Source: Streptomyces sp. ISL-11
GTDB taxonomy: Bacteria > Actinomycetota > Actinomycetes > Streptomycetales > Streptomycetaceae
Assembly: GCF_018614525.1 (NCBI RefSeq)
Contig: NZ_JAGGOL010000047.1
Coordinates: forward strand, 1-64,000
Direction: 5' to 3'
DNA: 64,000 nucleotides
In this document: piece after piece, positions 8,104 to 18,809 of the stretch
Layout: each line of letters begins with the position of its first letter
Numbering within the stretch: position 1 is the stretch's first letter
The notes under the pieces: generated by a model
What the model was told of the DNA's origin: nothing
The model's database searches: none
Seen by the model: the letters and a program-made list of their open reading frames with translations, nothing else
Translations under genes and position numbers: made by a program

Positions 8104-9050
8104 GCGGGACCGTGAACGGATCGCCAGACGCGTCCGGGCCGGTGCTCGCCGCGTACAGCTACTGCGAGGCGGTCACCGGCCACCAGGCCGGTAACTTCAG
8201 CTACGGCATCAGACTGCTGCCGACCGCCAAGCGGCGCGCCATGTCCGCGCTGTACGCCTTCTCGCGGCGGGTCGACGACATCGGTGACGGCCCGCTGGAC
8301 GCGGCCGCCAAACAGCTGCGGCTGGAGGAGACGCGCGCGCTGCTCGCCCGGATCCGGGAGGGCAGGATCGAGGAGGACGACACCGACCCGGTGGCCGTCG
8401 CGCTCAGTCATGCCGCGCGCCGCTTCCCGATCCCGCTCGGCGGGCTCGACGAACTGATCGACGGCGTTCAGATGGATGTGCGGGGGGAGACCTACGAGAC
8501 GTGGGACGACCTCGCCGTGTACTGCCGCTGTGTCGCGGGCGCCATCGGGCGGCTCTCGCTCGGAGTGTTCGGCACCGTGCCCGGCGCGCGTGACGCCGCG
8601 CGCGCCTCGGAGTACGCCGATACGCTCGGACTCGCGCTCCAGCTCACCAACATCCTGCGTGACGTCCGCGAGGACGCGGCCAACGGCCGCACCTACCTCC
8701 CCTCCGACGACCTCGCCAAGTTCGGCTGCTCGGACGGTTTCCACTCCACCCGGCCCCCGGCCGGAGCCGACTTCACCGGCCTGATGCACTTCGAAATCCG
8801 GCGTGCCCGGGCCCTGTTCGCCGAGGGCACCAAGCTGCTGCCCATGCTCGACCGGCGCAGCGGCGCCTGCGTCGCCGCCATGTCCGGCATCTACCGCAGG
8901 CTACTGGATCGTATCGCCGAGGACCCCGAGGCCGTCCTGCGCGGCCGTGTCTCGCTCCCCGGCCGCGAGAAGATCTACGTCGCCGTGCGCGGCCTGTCCG
9001 GATTCGACGCCCGCAGCGTCCACCGGCGGACCGCCGGGGGGCGCGCTTGA
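8100..9050 (+). CDS. hpnD: Presqualene diphosphate synthase HpnD
   Basis: The 316-aa protein is a second squalene/phytoene synthase paralogue. It has FSRRVDDIGDGP as the first Asp-rich motif and LTNILRDVREDAANGRTYLP as the second, closer to the classical phytoene/squalene synthase consensus than HpnC. It should condense two farnesyl diphosphates to presqualene diphosphate. GTG 8100 overlaps the hpnC stop by 4 bases; GTG 8112 is an alternative. A 91-bp gap to hpnE follows. Confidence 0.87.
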   Translation: MSGTVNGSPDASGPVLAAYSYCEAVTGHQAGNFSYGIRLLPTAKRRAMSALYAFSRRVDDIGDGPLDAAAKQLRLEETRALLARIREGRIEEDDTDPVAVALSHAARRFPIPLGGLDELIDGVQMDVRGETYETWDDLAVYCRCVAGAIGRLSLGVFGTVPGARDAARASEYADTLGLALQLTNILRDVREDAANGRTYLPSDDLAKFGCSDGFHSTRPPAGADFTGLMHFEIRRARALFAEGTKLLPMLDRRSGACVAAMSGIYRRLLDRIAEDPEAVLRGRVSLPGREKIYVAVRGLSGFDARSVHRRTAGGRA

Positions 9051-9141
9051 TCCCCCGGACGCCCCGTACCCGGACGGGCAAGCGGTGTGCAACCCTCCGC
9101 CGATGGCACACGTCACTGACAGCAGCCGAGGGGAAGGGCGC

Positions 9142-10608
9142 ATGACGACACCAGGCACGACGACGCGGCCCGAGCGGCAGCGCGCGGCCGCGGCGGACCG
9201 CCCGTCCGGCGCGGCCGCGGTGGTCGTCGGCGGCGGGCTCGCCGGCATCACGGCCGCCCTCCAGCTCGCCGACGCCGGGCTGCGCGTCACCCTGATCGAG
9301 GCCCGGCCCCGGCTGGGCGGGCTCGTCTTCTCCTTCCGCCGCGGCGACCTCACCATCGACAACGGCCAGCACGTCTATCTGCGCTGCTGCACCGCCTACC
9401 AGTGGTTCCTCGACCGCGTCGACGCCGCCGAACTCGCCCCGCTGCAGAGCCGCCTGGACGTCCCCGTCCTCGACATCGGCCACCCCTCGGGCAAGCCGCG
9501 CCTGGGTCGGCTGCGCCGCACCGCCCTGCCCGTGCCGCTGCACCTGGCGGCGAGCCTCGCCACCTACCCGCACCTCTCGCTCGCCGAACGCGCCAAGGTC
9601 GGCCGCGCCGCGCTCGCCCTGCGCGGCCTCGACCTGGACGACCCCGCCCTGGACGACGAGGACTTCGCGAGCTGGCTGCGCCGCCACGGCCAGTCCGACC
9701 GCACCGTCGAGGCGCTCTGGGACCTCGTCGGCATCGCCACCCTCAACGCCACCGCCGACCGCTCCTCGCTGGGCCTGGCCGCCATGGTCTTCAAGACCGG
9801 GCTGCTCTCCGAGCCCGGCGCCGCCGACATCGGCTGGGCGCGCGTACCGCTGGGAGAGCTGCACGACACCCGCGCCCGCGCCGCCCTCGACAAGGCCGGC
9901 GTACGGACCGAGCTGCGCACCCGCGCCACCGCGGTCACCCGCGACGCGACCGGCTGGCACGTCGACACCGAGGCCGGGCCCGGCGGCGGCGAGCGGCTCG
10001 ACGCGGACACCGTCGTGCTCGCCCTGCCCCAGCGCGAGACCTGCGCGCTGCTGCCCGACGGCGCGCTCGACGAACCCGACCGGCTCCTGGACATCGACAC
10101 CGCGCCGATCATCAACCTCCACGTCGTATACGACCGCAAAGTCCTGCGTCAGCCGTTCTTCGCGGCGCTGGGCTCGCCCGTGCAGTGGGTCTTCGACCGC
10201 ACCGACTCCTCCGGCCTCGCCGACGGGGGCGGGGAGAAGGCGGACTGGCAGTATCTGGCCGTCTCCCAGTCGGCCGCCCACGACGACATCGACCGGCCCG
10301 TCGCCGAGCTGCGCGAGCGCTATCTTCCCGAGCTGGAGCGGCTGCTGCCCGCCGCGCGCGGCGCCGGCGTACGGGACTTCTTCGTGACCCGGGAGCGGAC
10401 AGCGACGTTCGCCCCCACCCCGGGCGTCGGCCGGCTCCGGCCGGGCGCCCCCACGAACACGCCCGGCCTGTTCCTGGCCGGCGCGTGGACCGCCACCGGC
10501 TGGCCCGCGACCATGGAGGGCGCGGTGCGCAGCGGTGTCCACGCCGCCGGCGCGGCACTCTCCGAGCTCGGCCGACCGCATCACGACCCCTTGCGGGAGC
10601 CGGTATGA
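9142..10608 (+). CDS. hpnE: Hydroxysqualene reductase HpnE (FAD-dependent, phytoene-desaturase-like)
   Basis: The 488-aa protein starts at ATG 9142 after a GGGAAGGG stretch; the frame is open well upstream, but that part overlaps hpnD. An N-terminal dinucleotide-binding motif, VVVGGGLAGITAALQLADAG, ends in the acidic residue of LIEARPRLGG, followed by IDNGQHVYL, typical of amine-oxidase/phytoene-desaturase flavoproteins. The C-terminal FAD-contact segment GLFLAGAWTATGWPATMEGAVRSG is intact. In the hopanoid route it converts hydroxysqualene to squalene using a reduced flavin. The stop overlaps an ATG for the next gene by 4 bases. Confidence 0.88.
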   Translation: MTTPGTTTRPERQRAAAADRPSGAAAVVVGGGLAGITAALQLADAGLRVTLIEARPRLGGLVFSFRRGDLTIDNGQHVYLRCCTAYQWFLDRVDAAELAPLQSRLDVPVLDIGHPSGKPRLGRLRRTALPVPLHLAASLATYPHLSLAERAKVGRAALALRGLDLDDPALDDEDFASWLRRHGQSDRTVEALWDLVGIATLNATADRSSLGLAAMVFKTGLLSEPGAADIGWARVPLGELHDTRARAALDKAGVRTELRTRATAVTRDATGWHVDTEAGPGGGERLDADTVVLALPQRETCALLPDGALDEPDRLLDIDTAPIINLHVVYDRKVLRQPFFAALGSPVQWVFDRTDSSGLADGGGEKADWQYLAVSQSAAHDDIDRPVAELRERYLPELERLLPAARGAGVRDFFVTRERTATFAPTPGVGRLRPGAPTNTPGLFLAGAWTATGWPATMEGAVRSGVHAAGAALSELGRPHHDPLREPV

Positions 10609-10679
10609 CCGAGGCGAGCCATCAAGCGTCGCGTTCCCGCAACGGGGCGCGTACGAGCACGACCACCAGAGGAGAGACC

Positions 10680-11744
10680 GTGACTTCGGCGATCCCAGCT
10701 GTCGACACCGCAGGCGTCAACGCCCTGCTGGAGCGCGGACGGACGCTTGCCACGCCGGTGATGCGTGCCGCCGTGGACCGGCTCGCGCCGCCCATGGACA
10801 CCGTCGCCGCCTACCACTTCGGCTGGATCGACGCGGAGGGCCGGCCCACGCACGGCGACGGCGGCAAGGCCGTCCGGCCCGCCCTCGCCCTGCTCTCGGC
10901 CGAGGCCGCCGGCGCGGCGCCCGAGGTGGGCATTCCCGGCGCCGTCGCCGTGGAGCTCGTGCACAACTTCTCGCTCCTCCACGACGACCTCATGGACGGC
11001 GACGAGCAGCGCCGCCACCGCGACACGGTGTGGAAGGTCTACGGTCCCGAGCAGGCCATCCTCGTCGGCGACGCGCTCTTCGCGCTCGCGAACGAGATCC
11101 TGCTGGAGCTCGGCACGGTCGAGGCCGGCCGCGCCACCCGCCGGCTGACCACCGCCACCCGCAAGCTGATCGACGGCCAGGCCCAGGACATCTCCTACGA
11201 GCACCGCGAGCGGGTCACCGTCGAGGAGTGCCTGGAGATGGAGGGCAACAAGACCGGCGCGCTGCTCGCCTGCGCCGTGTCCATCGGCGCGGTCCTCGGC
11301 GGCGCCGACGACCGGACGGCGGACCAGCTGGAGGCGTACGGCTACCACCTCGGCCTCGCCTTCCAGGCCGTCGACGACCTGCTCGGCATCTGGGGCGACC
11401 CGGAGGCCACCGGCAAGCAGACCTGGAGCGACCTGCGCCAGCGCAAGAAGTCCCTCCCGGTCGTCGCCGCCCTCGCCGCGGGCGGCCCCGCCTCCACGCG
11501 ACTCGCCGACATCCTCGCCGCCGACGCCAAGCTCGGCGACGCGCAGTCCGCCGACTTCGACGAGGAAGAATTCGCCAGCCGCGCGGCGTTGATCGAGGAG
11601 GCGGGCGGCCGGGAGTGGACCTCCCAGGAAGCCCGCCGCCAGCACGCCACCGCCATCGAAGCGCTCGACGGCGTCGACATGCCCGCGGAGGTCCGCGCCC
11701 AGCTCGTCGCGCTCGCCGACTTCGTCGTCGTACGAAAGAGATGA
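10680..11744 (+). CDS. Polyprenyl (farnesyl-type) diphosphate synthase
   Basis: The 354-aa protein is chosen to start at GTG 10680, which has AGGAG five bases upstream; ATG 10605, overlapping hpnE, would add 25 low-complexity residues. The first Asp-rich motif is LLHDDLMDGDEQRR and the second region is QAVDDLLGIWGDP, the form usual in actinomycete polyprenyl synthases. GGKAVRPALALL is the diphosphate-binding segment. It should make the C15 farnesyl diphosphate used by HpnD, although chain length cannot be fixed by eye. Its presence in the operon, with ispG and dxs, makes the cluster largely self-sufficient in precursor. Confidence 0.85.
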   Translation: MTSAIPAVDTAGVNALLERGRTLATPVMRAAVDRLAPPMDTVAAYHFGWIDAEGRPTHGDGGKAVRPALALLSAEAAGAAPEVGIPGAVAVELVHNFSLLHDDLMDGDEQRRHRDTVWKVYGPEQAILVGDALFALANEILLELGTVEAGRATRRLTTATRKLIDGQAQDISYEHRERVTVEECLEMEGNKTGALLACAVSIGAVLGGADDRTADQLEAYGYHLGLAFQAVDDLLGIWGDPEATGKQTWSDLRQRKKSLPVVAALAAGGPASTRLADILAADAKLGDAQSADFDEEEFASRAALIEEAGGREWTSQEARRQHATAIEALDGVDMPAEVRAQLVALADFVVVRKR

Positions 11745-11861
11745 TTCCCATTCACCCGATCTGAGTAGATCGCAGTCGCCGGCCGACGCCCTGACGGGAG
11801 CGTCGGCCGACGGAACCCCCAGCACGGCAGAGAAGAAAGATCACTGCAAAAAGGGGAAACC

Positions 11862-13886
11862 ATGACAGCGACGACCGACGGAAGCACCGGGGCCCTGCCG
11901 CCCCGCGCAGCCGCGGCCAAGGACAGCACCACCGTTACCGACAGCACCACCCTCACGCCCCCGCCCGCCGCCGACGGGCCGGAATCGCCCCGGGCGGCCG
12001 CCGAGCGGGCCACCGCCCGGGCGGTCGAGCACCTCCTGTCCCGGCAGGACGCCGAGGGGTGGTGGAAGGGCGACCTGGAGACCAACGTCACCATGGACGC
12101 CGAGGACCTGATGCTCCGCCAGTTCCTGGGCATCTCCGACGAGCGGACCACCCGGGCGGCCGCCCTCTTCATCCGCTCCGAGCAGCGCGCCGACGGCACC
12201 TGGGCCGGCTTCCGGGGCGGCCCCCCGGAACTCTCCACGACCGTCGAGGCCTACGTCGCCCTCCGGCTCGCCGGCGACGCGCCCGACGCCCCGCACATGG
12301 CCGCCGCCTCCGCGTGGGTGCGCGAGCAGGGCGGCATCGCCGCCGCCCGCGTCTTCACCCGGATCTGGCTCGCGCTCTTCGGCTGGTGGAAGTGGGACGA
12401 TCTCCCCGAACTGCCGCCCGAGATCATGTACCTGCCGAAGTGGTTCCCGCTGAACATCTACGACTTCGGCAGCTGGGCGCGGCAGACCATCGTGCCGCTC
12501 ACCGTCGTGTCGGCCAAGCGGCCCGTACGCCCGGCCCCCTTCGCCCTCGACGAGCTGCACACCGACCCGCGCAGGCCCAACCCGCCGCGGCCCCTGGCCT
12601 CTGCCGCCAGCTGGGACGGCGTCTTCCAGCGCCTGGACAAGGCGCTCCACCAATACCGGAAGTTTCCGCTCAAGGCGGTGCGCCGGGCCGCGCTCAACGC
12701 GGCGGCCCGCTGGATCATCGAACGCCAGGAAAATGACGGCTGCTGGGGCGGCATCCAGCCACCCGCCGTCTACTCCGTCATCGCCCTGCACCTGCTGGGC
12801 TACGACCTCGGCCATCCCGTGCTGCGAGCGGGCCTTGAGTCGCTGGACCGGTTCGCCGTCTGGCGCGAGGACGGCTCCCGGATGATCGAGGCGTGCCAGT
12901 CCCCGGTGTGGGACACCTGTCTCGCCACCATCGCGCTCGCCGACGCGGGCGTACGGCCCGACCACCCGGCGCTCGTCAAGGCCGTCGACTGGATGCTGGA
13001 CGAGCAGATCCTGCGGCCCGGCGACTGGACCGTACGGCGGCCCGAACTCCCTCCGGGCGGGTGGGCGTTCGAATTCCACAACGACAACTACCCCGACATC
13101 GACGACACCGCCGAGGTCGTCCTCGCGCTCAAGCGCGTCGGGCACCCCGACCCCACCCGGGTCGAGGCGGCCGTCCAGCGCGCGGCACGCTGGACCCTCG
13201 GCATGCAGTCGAGCGACGGCGCCTGGGCCGCCTTCGATGCCGACAACACCAGCTCCCTGCCCAACCGGCTGCCGTTCTGCGACTTCGGCGAGGTCATCGA
13301 CCCGCCGTCCGCGGACGTCACCGCGCACGTCGTCGAGATGCTGGCGGTCCTCGGCAAGCAGCACGACCCGCGTACCCGGCGCGGCATCGAGTGGCTGCTC
13401 GCCGAACAGGAGGAGAACGGCGGCTGGTTCGGCCGCTGGGGCGTCAACTACGTCTACGGCACCGGGTCGGTGATCCCCGCCCTCGTCGCCGCCGGCCTCC
13501 CCGCCTCCCACCCGGCGATCCGCCGGGCCGTGCGCTGGCTGGAGAGCGTCCAGAACGACGACGGCGGCTGGGGCGAGGACCTGCGCTCCTACCGCGACCC
13601 CGAGTGGATCGGCCGCGGCACCTCCACCGCCTCGCAGACCGCCTGGGCCCTGATGGCCCTGCTCGCGGCGGGCGAGGGGGAGGGCAAGGCCGTCGAACGC
13701 GGGGTGGCGTGGCTGGTGGAGCGCCAGGCCCAGGACGGCTCCTGGGACGAACCGGAGTTCACCGGCACCGGCTTCCCGTGGGACTTCTCCATCAACTACC
13801 ACCTCTACCGCCAGGTCTTCCCGGTCACGGCCCTCGGCCGCTACGTCCACGGCGATCCCCTCGCCGCCGAGCGCCGGGAGGCGTGA
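11862..13886 (+). CDS. shc: Squalene-hopene cyclase
   Basis: The 674-aa protein has the length of bacterial squalene-hopene cyclases. It carries the catalytic DxDDTA motif (YPDIDDTAEV, about residue 413), which protonates squalene, and multiple QW repeats such as QSSDGAW, QEENGGW and QNDDGGWG, plus an N-terminal QDAEGWW copy. It is a monotopic membrane enzyme that cyclises squalene to hopene/hopanol in one step. The N-terminal 40 residues are Thr/Pro/Ala-rich and probably disordered. The start ATG 11862 follows GGGGAAA. The gap after the polyprenyl synthase (117 bp) is the largest before this point inside the operon. The stop overlaps hpnG. Confidence 0.97.
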   Translation: MTATTDGSTGALPPRAAAAKDSTTVTDSTTLTPPPAADGPESPRAAAERATARAVEHLLSRQDAEGWWKGDLETNVTMDAEDLMLRQFLGISDERTTRAAALFIRSEQRADGTWAGFRGGPPELSTTVEAYVALRLAGDAPDAPHMAAASAWVREQGGIAAARVFTRIWLALFGWWKWDDLPELPPEIMYLPKWFPLNIYDFGSWARQTIVPLTVVSAKRPVRPAPFALDELHTDPRRPNPPRPLASAASWDGVFQRLDKALHQYRKFPLKAVRRAALNAAARWIIERQENDGCWGGIQPPAVYSVIALHLLGYDLGHPVLRAGLESLDRFAVWREDGSRMIEACQSPVWDTCLATIALADAGVRPDHPALVKAVDWMLDEQILRPGDWTVRRPELPPGGWAFEFHNDNYPDIDDTAEVVLALKRVGHPDPTRVEAAVQRAARWTLGMQSSDGAWAAFDADNTSSLPNRLPFCDFGEVIDPPSADVTAHVVEMLAVLGKQHDPRTRRGIEWLLAEQEENGGWFGRWGVNYVYGTGSVIPALVAAGLPASHPAIRRAVRWLESVQNDDGGWGEDLRSYRDPEWIGRGTSTASQTAWALMALLAAGEGEGKAVERGVAWLVERQAQDGSWDEPEFTGTGFPWDFSINYHLYRQVFPVTALGRYVHGDPLAAERREA

Positions 13887-14542
13887 TGACCCACGGCACG
13901 GGGAACCCCGGTCCCGTACCGCCGCTGCTGATCGCCTGCGCGCTCGGCATCGAGCGCCTCGCCCTGCGCGGCGGCGGTCTCGGCGGTGCGGCCGGCCCCG
14001 TGACCGTACTGCGCACCGGCATGGGACCGCACGCCGCGGATCAGGCCGTCACGCGCGCGCTCGCCGACGACGCGGCCATGCGGGACGCGGCCGTGATCGC
14101 CACCGGTTTCTGCGCCGGCCTGGCCCCGGGGATGCACCCCGGGGACCTGGTCGTCGCCGACGAGACCCGCGATCCGCGGGGCCGCACGGAGTGCGTCGGG
14201 GTGGAGCTGCTCGCCAAGGAGCTCGCGCGGGCGCTGCCCCGGCGCGTCATCCACACCGGTCCGCTGGTCGGCTCGGACCACGTCGTACGCGGCGCGGAGC
14301 GGGCGGCCCTGCACGCCGCGGGAGCGCTCGCGGTCGACATGGAGTCCGCCGCCACGCTCCGAAGCGCCGTCCGTGCGGGCTCACGCCCCGTTGCGGCCGT
14401 CCGAGTGGTCGTGGACGCTCCGGAACATGAACTCGTACGAATCGGGACGTTGCGGGGTGGAATATCAGCCTTCCGGGTGCTCCGCACCGTCCTTCCGGCT
14501 TTTATCGAATGGCACCGATCTTTACTGCTCCCCAGGAGGTGA
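13886..14542 (+). CDS. hpnG: Adenosylhopane nucleosidase HpnG (nucleoside phosphorylase fold)
   Basis: The 218-aa protein starts at an ATG overlapping the shc stop (TGATG). It has the MTA/SAH nucleosidase-phosphorylase fold, with GMGPHAADQAV near the N-terminus and the ribose-binding motif VDMESAA at about residue 152. In hopanoid pathways HpnG removes adenine from adenosylhopane, giving ribosylhopane (or its phosphate). Gene order directly between shc and the radical SAM gene hpnH fixes the role. A perfect AGGAGG ribosome-binding site for hpnH overlaps its last codons. Confidence 0.9.
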   Translation: MTHGTGNPGPVPPLLIACALGIERLALRGGGLGGAAGPVTVLRTGMGPHAADQAVTRALADDAAMRDAAVIATGFCAGLAPGMHPGDLVVADETRDPRGRTECVGVELLAKELARALPRRVIHTGPLVGSDHVVRGAERAALHAAGALAVDMESAATLRSAVRAGSRPVAAVRVVVDAPEHELVRIGTLRGGISAFRVLRTVLPAFIEWHRSLLLPRR

Positions 14543-14547
14543 GCCAG

Positions 14548-15570
14548 ATGGCCATGCCGCTCCGTCAGTCCATCCGGGTGGGAACCTACCTTTTTGAACA
14601 GAAGGTCCGGAAGCGGGAGAAGTTCCCTCTGATCGTCGAGCTGGAACCGCTCTTCGCCTGCAATCTCAAGTGCGAGGGCTGCGGGAAGATCCAGCACCCG
14701 GCCGGTGTGCTCAAGCAGCGCATGCCCGTCGCCCAGGCCGTGGGCGCCGTGCTGGAGTCCGGCGCGCCGATGGTGTCCATCGCCGGTGGCGAGCCCCTGA
14801 TGCACCCGCAGATCGACGAGATCGTGCGGCAGTTGGTTGCCAAGCGCAAATACGTCTTCCTCTGCACCAACGCGTTGTTGATGCGCAAGAAGATGGAGAA
14901 ATTCACCCCCTCACCCTATTTCGCGTTCGCGGTGCACATCGACGGGCTGCGGGAGCGGCACGACGAATCCGTTGCGAAGGAAGGCGTCTTCGACGAGGCC
15001 GTGGAGGCGATCAAGGAGGCGAAGCGGCGCGGCTTCCGGGTCACCACCAACTCGACCTTCTTCAACACCGACACCCCGCAGACCATCGTCGAGGTCCTCA
15101 ACTTCCTCAACGACGATCTCAAGGTCGACGAGATGATGATCTCGCCCGCCTACGCCTACGAGAAGGCTCCCGACCAGGACCACTTCCTGGGCGTCGAGCA
15201 GACCCGCGAGCTGTTCAAGAAGGCGTTCTCCGGCGGCAACCGGAGCCGCTGGCGGCTCAACCACAGCCCGCTCTTCCTGGACTTCCTGGAGGGCAAGGTC
15301 GACTTCCCGTGCACGGCGTGGGCCATCCCCAACTACTCCCTCTTCGGCTGGCAGCGCCCCTGCTATCTGATGAGCGACGGCTATGTGCCGACCTACCGGG
15401 AGCTGATCGAGGAGACCGACTGGGACAAGTACGGCCGCGGCAAGGACCCGCGCTGCGACAACTGCATGGCCCACTGCGGCTACGAACCCACGGCCGTCCT
15501 CGCCACCATGGGCTCGCTCAAGGAGTCCCTGCGCGCGGTGCGCGAGAGCGTCGCCGGGAACCGGAGCTGA
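14548..15570 (+). CDS. hpnH: Adenosylhopane synthase HpnH (radical SAM)
   Basis: The 340-aa protein uses ATG 14548, preceded by AGGAGGTGA (14534-14542). It has the radical SAM cluster motif C-x3-C-x2-C in CNLKCEGC (about residues 38-45), the GGEP motif ([11 protein letters not shown]), and extra cysteines near the C-terminus ([11 protein letters not shown]) that may bind a second cluster or zinc. HpnH adds the 5'-deoxyadenosyl group to diploptene, starting the C35 side chain. Length and order match the family. Codon use is slightly less GC-biased than in the flanking genes. Confidence 0.95.
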   Translation: MAMPLRQSIRVGTYLFEQKVRKREKFPLIVELEPLFACNLKCEGCGKIQHPAGVLKQRMPVAQAVGAVLESGAPMVSIAGGEPLMHPQIDEIVRQLVAKRKYVFLCTNALLMRKKMEKFTPSPYFAFAVHIDGLRERHDESVAKEGVFDEAVEAIKEAKRRGFRVTTNSTFFNTDTPQTIVEVLNFLNDDLKVDEMMISPAYAYEKAPDQDHFLGVEQTRELFKKAFSGGNRSRWRLNHSPLFLDFLEGKVDFPCTAWAIPNYSLFGWQRPCYLMSDGYVPTYRELIEETDWDKYGRGKDPRCDNCMAHCGYEPTAVLATMGSLKESLRAVRESVAGNRS

Positions 15571-15575
15571 CCGCC

Positions 15576-16742
15576 GTGGGCTCCGCGCAGCCGGTCCCCC
15601 TCGGGCTCCCCGGCGTACCGGCCCGGCCACTGGCGGAGCGCCGCGCCTCGCGACGCATCCAGGTGGGTTCGGTGGCGGTGGGTGGTGGTGCGCCGGTGTC
15701 GGTGCAGTCGATGACGACGACGGTGACGGCGGATGTCGGTGCGACGCTTCAGCAGATCGCGGAGCTGACGGCGTCGGGCTGTCAGATCGTGCGGGTCGCC
15801 TGTCCGTCGCAGGACGACGCGGAGGCGCTGCCGGTCATCGCGAAGAAGTCGCAGATCCCGGTGATCGCCGATATTCACTTCCAGCCGAAGTACGTCTTCG
15901 CCGCGATCGACGCGGGTTGTGCGGCGGTGCGGGTGAATCCGGGCAACATCCGGCAGTTCGACGACAAGGTCCGCGAGATCGCGAAGGCGGCCGCGGACGC
16001 GGGCACGCCGATCCGGATCGGTGTCAACGCCGGCTCGCTGGACCGGCGGCTGCTGGAGAAGTACGGCAGGGCCACGCCGGAGGCTCTGGTGGAGTCGGCT
16101 TTGTGGGAGGCGTCGCTCTTCGAGGAGCACGGCTTCCGGGACATCAAGATCTCGGTCAAGCACAACGACCCGGTCGTGATGGTCAACGCCTACCGCCTGC
16201 TCGCGGCCCAGTGCGACTATCCGCTGCACCTCGGTGTCACGGAGGCGGGTCCGGCGTTCCAGGGCACGATCAAGTCCGCCGTCGCCTTCGGCGCGCTGCT
16301 CTCCGAGGGCATCGGTGACACCATCCGGGTCTCCCTGTCGGCCCCGCCGGCCGAGGAGATCAAGGTCGGCATGCAGATCCTGGAGTCCCTGGGCCTGCGC
16401 GAACGCCGTCTGGAGATCGTCTCCTGCCCGTCGTGCGGCCGCGCCCAGGTCGATGTCTACAAGCTCGCCGACCAGGTGACCGCCGGCCTGGAGGGCATGG
16501 AGGTCCCGCTGCGCGTGGCCGTCATGGGCTGTGTCGTCAACGGTCCCGGCGAGGCACGTGAGGCCGACCTGGGAGTCGCCTCCGGCAACGGCAAGGGCCA
16601 GATCTTCGTCAAGGGCGAGGTCATCAAGACCGTCCCCGAATCGAAGATCGTCGAGACCCTCATCGAGGAAGCACTGAAGATCGCCGAATCCATGGCGGCG
16701 GCGGGAGTCGCCTCCGGCCCGCCCGATGTCACCGTGAGCTGA
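15576..16742 (+). CDS. ispG: 4-Hydroxy-3-methylbut-2-enyl diphosphate synthase IspG (hopanoid-cluster copy)
   Basis: The 388-aa protein (GTG 15576, 5 bases after hpnH) catalyses the penultimate MEP-pathway step with a [4Fe-4S] cluster. Visible signatures are [17 protein letters not shown], the cluster cysteines in CPSCGRAQ and the closing [15 protein letters not shown]. Length matches actinomycete IspG. Streptomycetes normally have a housekeeping ispG elsewhere, so this is probably a second copy dedicated to hopanoid supply. The codon pattern is mosaic: bases about 15660-16100 use many G- and T-ended codons (GGT, GTG, GCG, ACG), while the rest returns to the C-ended pattern of the neighbours. 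That could reflect recombination with the other copy. Confidence 0.95.
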   Translation: MGSAQPVPLGLPGVPARPLAERRASRRIQVGSVAVGGGAPVSVQSMTTTVTADVGATLQQIAELTASGCQIVRVACPSQDDAEALPVIAKKSQIPVIADIHFQPKYVFAAIDAGCAAVRVNPGNIRQFDDKVREIAKAAADAGTPIRIGVNAGSLDRRLLEKYGRATPEALVESALWEASLFEEHGFRDIKISVKHNDPVVMVNAYRLLAAQCDYPLHLGVTEAGPAFQGTIKSAVAFGALLSEGIGDTIRVSLSAPPAEEIKVGMQILESLGLRERRLEIVSCPSCGRAQVDVYKLADQVTAGLEGMEVPLRVAVMGCVVNGPGEAREADLGVASGNGKGQIFVKGEVIKTVPESKIVETLIEEALKIAESMAAAGVASGPPDVTVS

Positions 16743-16847
16743 CACCGGACGAGCCCGCCGGACCCGGGCCGCGGGGGCCGCCACGGACCCCGGCCGAGGG
16801 CCCGGCAGACGCCGACAGATGACGCCGAGAGACGAGGAGGGGCCCGC

Positions 16848-18809
16848 GTGTCACTGCTGGAGAACATCCGCGGTCCGCACGACCTGAAGGCACTGGACGC
16901 AGAGGACCTGACCGAACTGGCCGAGGAGATCCGCCACTTCCTGGTGCACGCCGTCGCCAGGACCGGCGGACACCTTGGGCCGAACCTCGGTGTGGTGGAG
17001 CTCTCCATCGCCCTGCACCGCGCCTTCGACTCACCGGCCGACCGCATCCTGTGGGACACCGGCCACCAGTCGTACGTACACAAACTGCTCACCGGCCGCC
17101 AGGACTTCTCCAAGCTGCGCGGCAAGGGCGGCCTGTCCGGCTATCCCTCGCGGGAGGAGTCGGAGCACGACGTCATCGAGAACAGCCACGCCTCCACGGT
17201 CCTGGGCTGGGCCGACGGACTCGCCAAGGCCAACCAGGTCCTCGGCCGCTGGAACCGCCATGTCGTCGCCGTCATCGGTGACGGTGCCCTCACCGGCGGC
17301 ATGGCCTGGGAGGCCCTGAACAACATAGCCGCCGCCAAGGACCGGCCGCTGATCATCGTCGTCAACGACAACGAACGCAGCTACGCCCCCACCATCGGCG
17401 GCCTCGCCGACCACCTGGCCACCCTGCGCACCACCGACGGCTACGAGCGCTTCCTGTCCTGGGGCAAGGAGGCGCTCCAGGGCCTCCCCATGCTCGGCAA
17501 GCCGCTCTACGAGTCCTTGCACGGCGCGAAGAAGGGCTTCAAGGACGCCTTCGCCCCGCAGGGCATGTTCGAGGACCTGGGGCTGAAGTACCTCGGCCCG
17601 ATAGACGGCCACGACATCGCCGCCGTCGAGTCGGCCCTGCGCCGGGCCAAGCGCTTCCACGGCCCCGTCCTCGTCCACTGCCGCACCCAGAAGGGCCGCG
17701 GCTACGCGCCGGCCCTGGAGGACGAGGCGGACCGCTTCCACACCGTGGGCGTGATGAACCCGCTCACCTGCGAGCCGCTGGCGCCCCCGGCCGGCCGGTC
17801 GTGGACCTCGGTGTTCGGCGACGAGATGTTCCGGATCGGCGCCGAGCGGCCGGACGTGGTGGCGATCACCGCCGCGATGCTGCACCCCGTGGGCCTGACG
17901 CGGTTCGCCGAGGCGTACCCCGACCGGGTCTGGGACGTCGGCATCGCCGAACAGCACGGCGCCACCTCGGCCGCCGGCCTGGCCACCGGCGGCCTGCACC
18001 CGGTCTTCGCGGTGTACGCCACCTTCCTCAACCGCGCCTTCGACCAGGTGCTCATGGACGTGGCCCTGCACAAGTGCGGCGTCACCTTCGTCCTCGACCG
18101 GGCCGGCGTCACCGGCACCGACGGGCCCAGCCACAACGGCATGTGGGACATGTCGATCCTCCAGGTCGTCCCCGGCCTGCGCATCGCCGCCCCGCGCGAC
18201 GCCGACCAGCTCCGTGCCCAGCTGCGCGAGGCCGTCGACGTCGACGACGCCCCGACCGTCATCCGTTTCCCCAAGGAGACCGTGGGCGACGCCATCCCGG
18301 CCCTGGGCCGGATCGGCGGCATGGACGTGCTCGGCGCACCGGAGGACGAGGATCCGCAGGTGCTGCTGGTCGCCGTCGGCGCGATGGCCGGCGTCTGCCT
18401 GGAGGCCGCCGATCTCCTCGCCGCGCGCGGCACCCCCTGCACCGTCGTCGACCCCCGCTGGGTCAAGCCCGTCGACGAGGCCCTGCCCGCGCTCGCCGAC
18501 CGGCACCGCGTCGTCGCGATCGTCGAGGACAACAGCCGTACCGGCGGCGTCGGCTGGGCCGTCGCGCAGGCCCTGCGCGACGCCGGCAGCGACGTGCCCG
18601 TACGCACCTTCGGCATCCCCGAGCAGTTCCTGCCGCACGCCAAGCGCGGCGAGGTGCTCGCGGACCTGGGACTCACCCCGGCCGAGATCGCGGGCCGGAT
18701 CAGCGCGGCCCTGGCCCGTAAGGAGGTGCGCGAGGAGGCCGCGTCCCCGGCGACGACCCCGGCCGCGGCCGGCACGCCACGAAAGGCCCGTAAGGAGAAC
18801 GACGCATGA
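16848..18809 (+). CDS. dxs: 1-Deoxy-D-xylulose-5-phosphate synthase (hopanoid-cluster copy)
   Basis: The 653-aa protein starts at GTG 16848 with AGGAGG (16835-16840) seven bases upstream. It is a thiamine-diphosphate enzyme that condenses pyruvate and glyceraldehyde-3-phosphate, the first MEP-pathway step. Signatures are the N-terminal HLGPNLG segment, [15 protein letters not shown], the ThDP motif [16 protein letters not shown], and the transketolase pyrimidine-domain segment DVGIAEQHG followed by [16 protein letters not shown] basic, Ala/Lys-rich C-terminal tail is probably disordered. The stop overlaps the aminotransferase ATG. It is probably a paralogue of a housekeeping dxs, raising isoprenoid flux for hopanoids. 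Confidence 0.96.
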   Translation: MSLLENIRGPHDLKALDAEDLTELAEEIRHFLVHAVARTGGHLGPNLGVVELSIALHRAFDSPADRILWDTGHQSYVHKLLTGRQDFSKLRGKGGLSGYPSREESEHDVIENSHASTVLGWADGLAKANQVLGRWNRHVVAVIGDGALTGGMAWEALNNIAAAKDRPLIIVVNDNERSYAPTIGGLADHLATLRTTDGYERFLSWGKEALQGLPMLGKPLYESLHGAKKGFKDAFAPQGMFEDLGLKYLGPIDGHDIAAVESALRRAKRFHGPVLVHCRTQKGRGYAPALEDEADRFHTVGVMNPLTCEPLAPPAGRSWTSVFGDEMFRIGAERPDVVAITAAMLHPVGLTRFAEAYPDRVWDVGIAEQHGATSAAGLATGGLHPVFAVYATFLNRAFDQVLMDVALHKCGVTFVLDRAGVTGTDGPSHNGMWDMSILQVVPGLRIAAPRDADQLRAQLREAVDVDDAPTVIRFPKETVGDAIPALGRIGGMDVLGAPEDEDPQVLLVAVGAMAGVCLEAADLLAARGTPCTVVDPRWVKPVDEALPALADRHRVVAIVEDNSRTGGVGWAVAQALRDAGSDVPVRTFGIPEQFLPHAKRGEVLADLGLTPAEIAGRISAALARKEVREEAASPATTPAAAGTPRKARKENDA

